NCBI GenBank assembly: GCA_031551865.1
Contig: JAVBMY010000016.1
Span: forward strand, 1 to 14,458
Length of the DNA stretch: 14,458 nt
Reading direction: 5' to 3'
From: Rikenella sp031551865
GTDB lineage: Bacteria; Bacteroidota; Bacteroidia; Bacteroidales; Rikenellaceae
Position 1 is the stretch's first letter. Every line of letters begins with the position of its first letter. Under the pieces are notes generated by a model, which saw only the letters and a list, made by a program, of their open reading frames with translations, had not been told where the DNA came from and ran no database searches. Shown here in pieces: positions 13,500-14,458 of this stretch. Position numbers and translations under genes: made by a program.

Positions 13500-13716
13500 C
13501 GATGTGCCTCCCCGGATCTTTAATAAGGCCGCCGGGGTGCGAATCGGCCCGGCCGGGCGCCTGTTTCCTTCCGGTTCTGTTCCGGGAAGTTCCTGTCCCG
13601 AGGTTATCCACCTGCCGCTCCGTGGCCGGGGCATCAACCAGGAAAGTTGCGGGGCAATCTGGCCGGAATGGCCCGGGTTTTGTAAGGATAAGCGTGTGAT
13701 TCCCCGAAAAGATACG
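13500..13716. other. Intergenic stretch without a recognised gene
   Basis: GC-rich spacer after the maturase. It contains a 12-bp GC palindrome around GCCCGGCCGGGC and a weak CCCCGG/CCGGGG pair. Short open frames here have no start signal, family features or codon pattern that I would support. Confidence 0.5.
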
Positions 13717-13724
13717 TATATTTG
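13717..13724 (+). promoter_or_regulatory. -7 box for the fourth barrel gene
   Basis: TATATTTG matches TAnnTTTG and lies 35 nt before the ATG at 13760. The -33 region has no clear TTTG. Confidence 0.5.
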
Positions 13725-13759
13725 ACCACGCTGTTCTACTTAAATCCCAAGAGAATTTT

Positions 13760-14287
13760 ATGAAAAGAATATTGATACTGCTGTTATTTCTCGGTTCGTC
13801 CTCTATGGCCGCCGCCCAAATCAGGGAGGTCAAGAAGATGTCGTATGAACTCGGCGCCGGCTACTCCTTCGCTCCGAATAAAAACGAGTTCTACAAAGCT
13901 AAAGGAGAGTTGGGCGGGTATTTCGAATGCCGCTACAATTTCGCGAACGTGCCCATCGACCTGGGAGGACACCTGGGCATTACGGGGGTTCGAAGGAAAT
14001 CGGACAGCGCCTCGGATTATCTGGATTACCGTTCTTTTTCGGTGATGGCCGTCGGTGATTATGTTTTCATGCGCGGTCGCAAGGTCAGCCCGTACGTCGG
14101 TTTCGGGCTTGGCGTAGCGTTCAGTAATTACGATACCGGTATTTTCAACTATGGCACTTCCACGGCCTTCACCTGCATGCCGCGCGTCGGAATCCGGTTC
14201 CTCAAGCACCTCAGCCTTTCGATGGACTATCAGTTGATACAGAAGAATTATTCCCACGCCAACGTGCGGTTCGGGATCTATCTGTAA
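13760..14287 (+). CDS. Outer-membrane beta-barrel (OmpA/OmpX-like porin family) protein
   Basis: A 175-residue protein with a clear Sec signal (MKRILILLLFLGSSSMAAAQ, cleavage likely after Ala19). Alternating beta strands follow: Y-E-L-G-A-G-Y-S-F, G-G-Y-F-E-C-R-Y-N-F, I-D-L-G-G-H-L-G-I, V-S-P-Y-V-G-F-G-L-G-V-A-F and F-T-C-M-P-R-V-G-I-R-F. This is the layout of small 8-stranded barrels, including the V-x-P-Y-x-G-x-G-x-G turn typical of that family. It ends N-V-R-F-G-I-Y-L. It lacks the K-D-I-R-I/F-E-P landmarks of the three barrels at 5095-7176, so it is not an obvious member of that array. It appears to be a single-gene unit with its own -7 box. Exact function unknown. Confidence 0.75.
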   Translation: MKRILILLLFLGSSSMAAAQIREVKKMSYELGAGYSFAPNKNEFYKAKGELGGYFECRYNFANVPIDLGGHLGITGVRRKSDSASDYLDYRSFSVMAVGDYVFMRGRKVSPYVGFGLGVAFSNYDTGIFNYGTSTAFTCMPRVGIRFLKHLSLSMDYQLIQKNYSHANVRFGIYL

Positions 14288-14458
14288 GCCGCGGCACTCC
14301 GGTTGATTCTCTGAAAAAGCCCGCTCCCGGTACAATAGAAAGAGGCGGGGATAGGGAAAAACCTAGCCGCCGCATGTTGGGGCCCAGGGCAAGACACGAC
14401 AATGGCCCCCCCAAACGGCCCAAACCCCCCAAAAGACCGTGTGTAACCAATTAACAAC
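14288..14458. other. Window-end stretch without a recognised gene
   Basis: Mixed sequence with runs of G and C. GGGGCC and GGCCCC (around 14380-14412) could pair weakly, as could CCCGC/GCGGG (around 14320-14348). No convincing terminator, RNA gene or coding frame was seen. Confidence 0.4.

Noticed and set aside
13502..13725. Small ORFs after the maturase
   Set aside because: Two overlapping frames of 65-73 codons have no signal, RBS or recognisable family features and fall in a GC-rich spacer.

Overview
The window looks like chromosomal DNA from a GC-rich member of the Bacteroidetes, most likely an Alistipes-like (Rikenellaceae) gut commensal. The evidence is: near-consensus TAnnTTTG -7 boxes; many short Sec/lipoprotein signals; a Spi-propeptide C10 (streptopain-type) protease; an FKBP lipoprotein of the DSLSYAYG type; a DUF3127 protein; an anaerobic sulfatase-maturase-like radical SAM enzyme; and a fimbrillin-like lipoprotein. 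The genus is inference; the phylum is well supported.

Layout. 20-1891 (+) is a membrane-anchored Fe-S oxidoreductase that fuses HdrC-like and HdrB-like parts. It converges on a fimbrillin-like lipoprotein (2154-3194, -) across a gap packed with three strong inverted repeats. Divergent from that lipoprotein is a C10 cysteine protease with an N-terminal Spi-like prodomain (3444-5090, +), followed 4 nt later by a small secreted beta-barrel-like protein (5095-5643).

The unusual part is 5641-7213. Two further units follow the protease operon. Each consists of (a) an 81-bp GC-rich connector carrying an intrinsic terminator, (b) a headless 3' end of a different C10 protease that begins exactly at the HCxWGW active-site motif, and (c) a complete, divergent small barrel gene. 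The two connectors differ at only 3 of 81 positions, while the pieces between them are strongly diverged. A third, internally deleted connector closes the array. This looks like a cassette array of orphan protease tips with partner genes, resembling in layout the orphan C-terminus/immunity modules of polymorphic toxin loci. Tandem duplication with deletion is the simpler rival explanation.

The rest is ordinary and GC-rich. bioA (7314-8591, -) lies downstream of a diacylglycerol-kinase-family lipid kinase (8765-9742, -), separated from it by three hairpins. Then come an FKBP-type prolyl isomerase lipoprotein (9858-10553, +) and a DUF3127 OB-fold protein ending in an SSB-like acidic tip (10635-10997, +). 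A lipoprotein DNA/RNA non-specific endonuclease (11139-12131, -) is divergent from the radical SAM maturase (12165-13499, +). A fourth, unrelated-looking outer-membrane barrel protein (13760-14287, +) closes the window. No rRNA, tRNA, CRISPR array, transposase or integrase was seen. No gene-free stretch exceeds about 265 bases.
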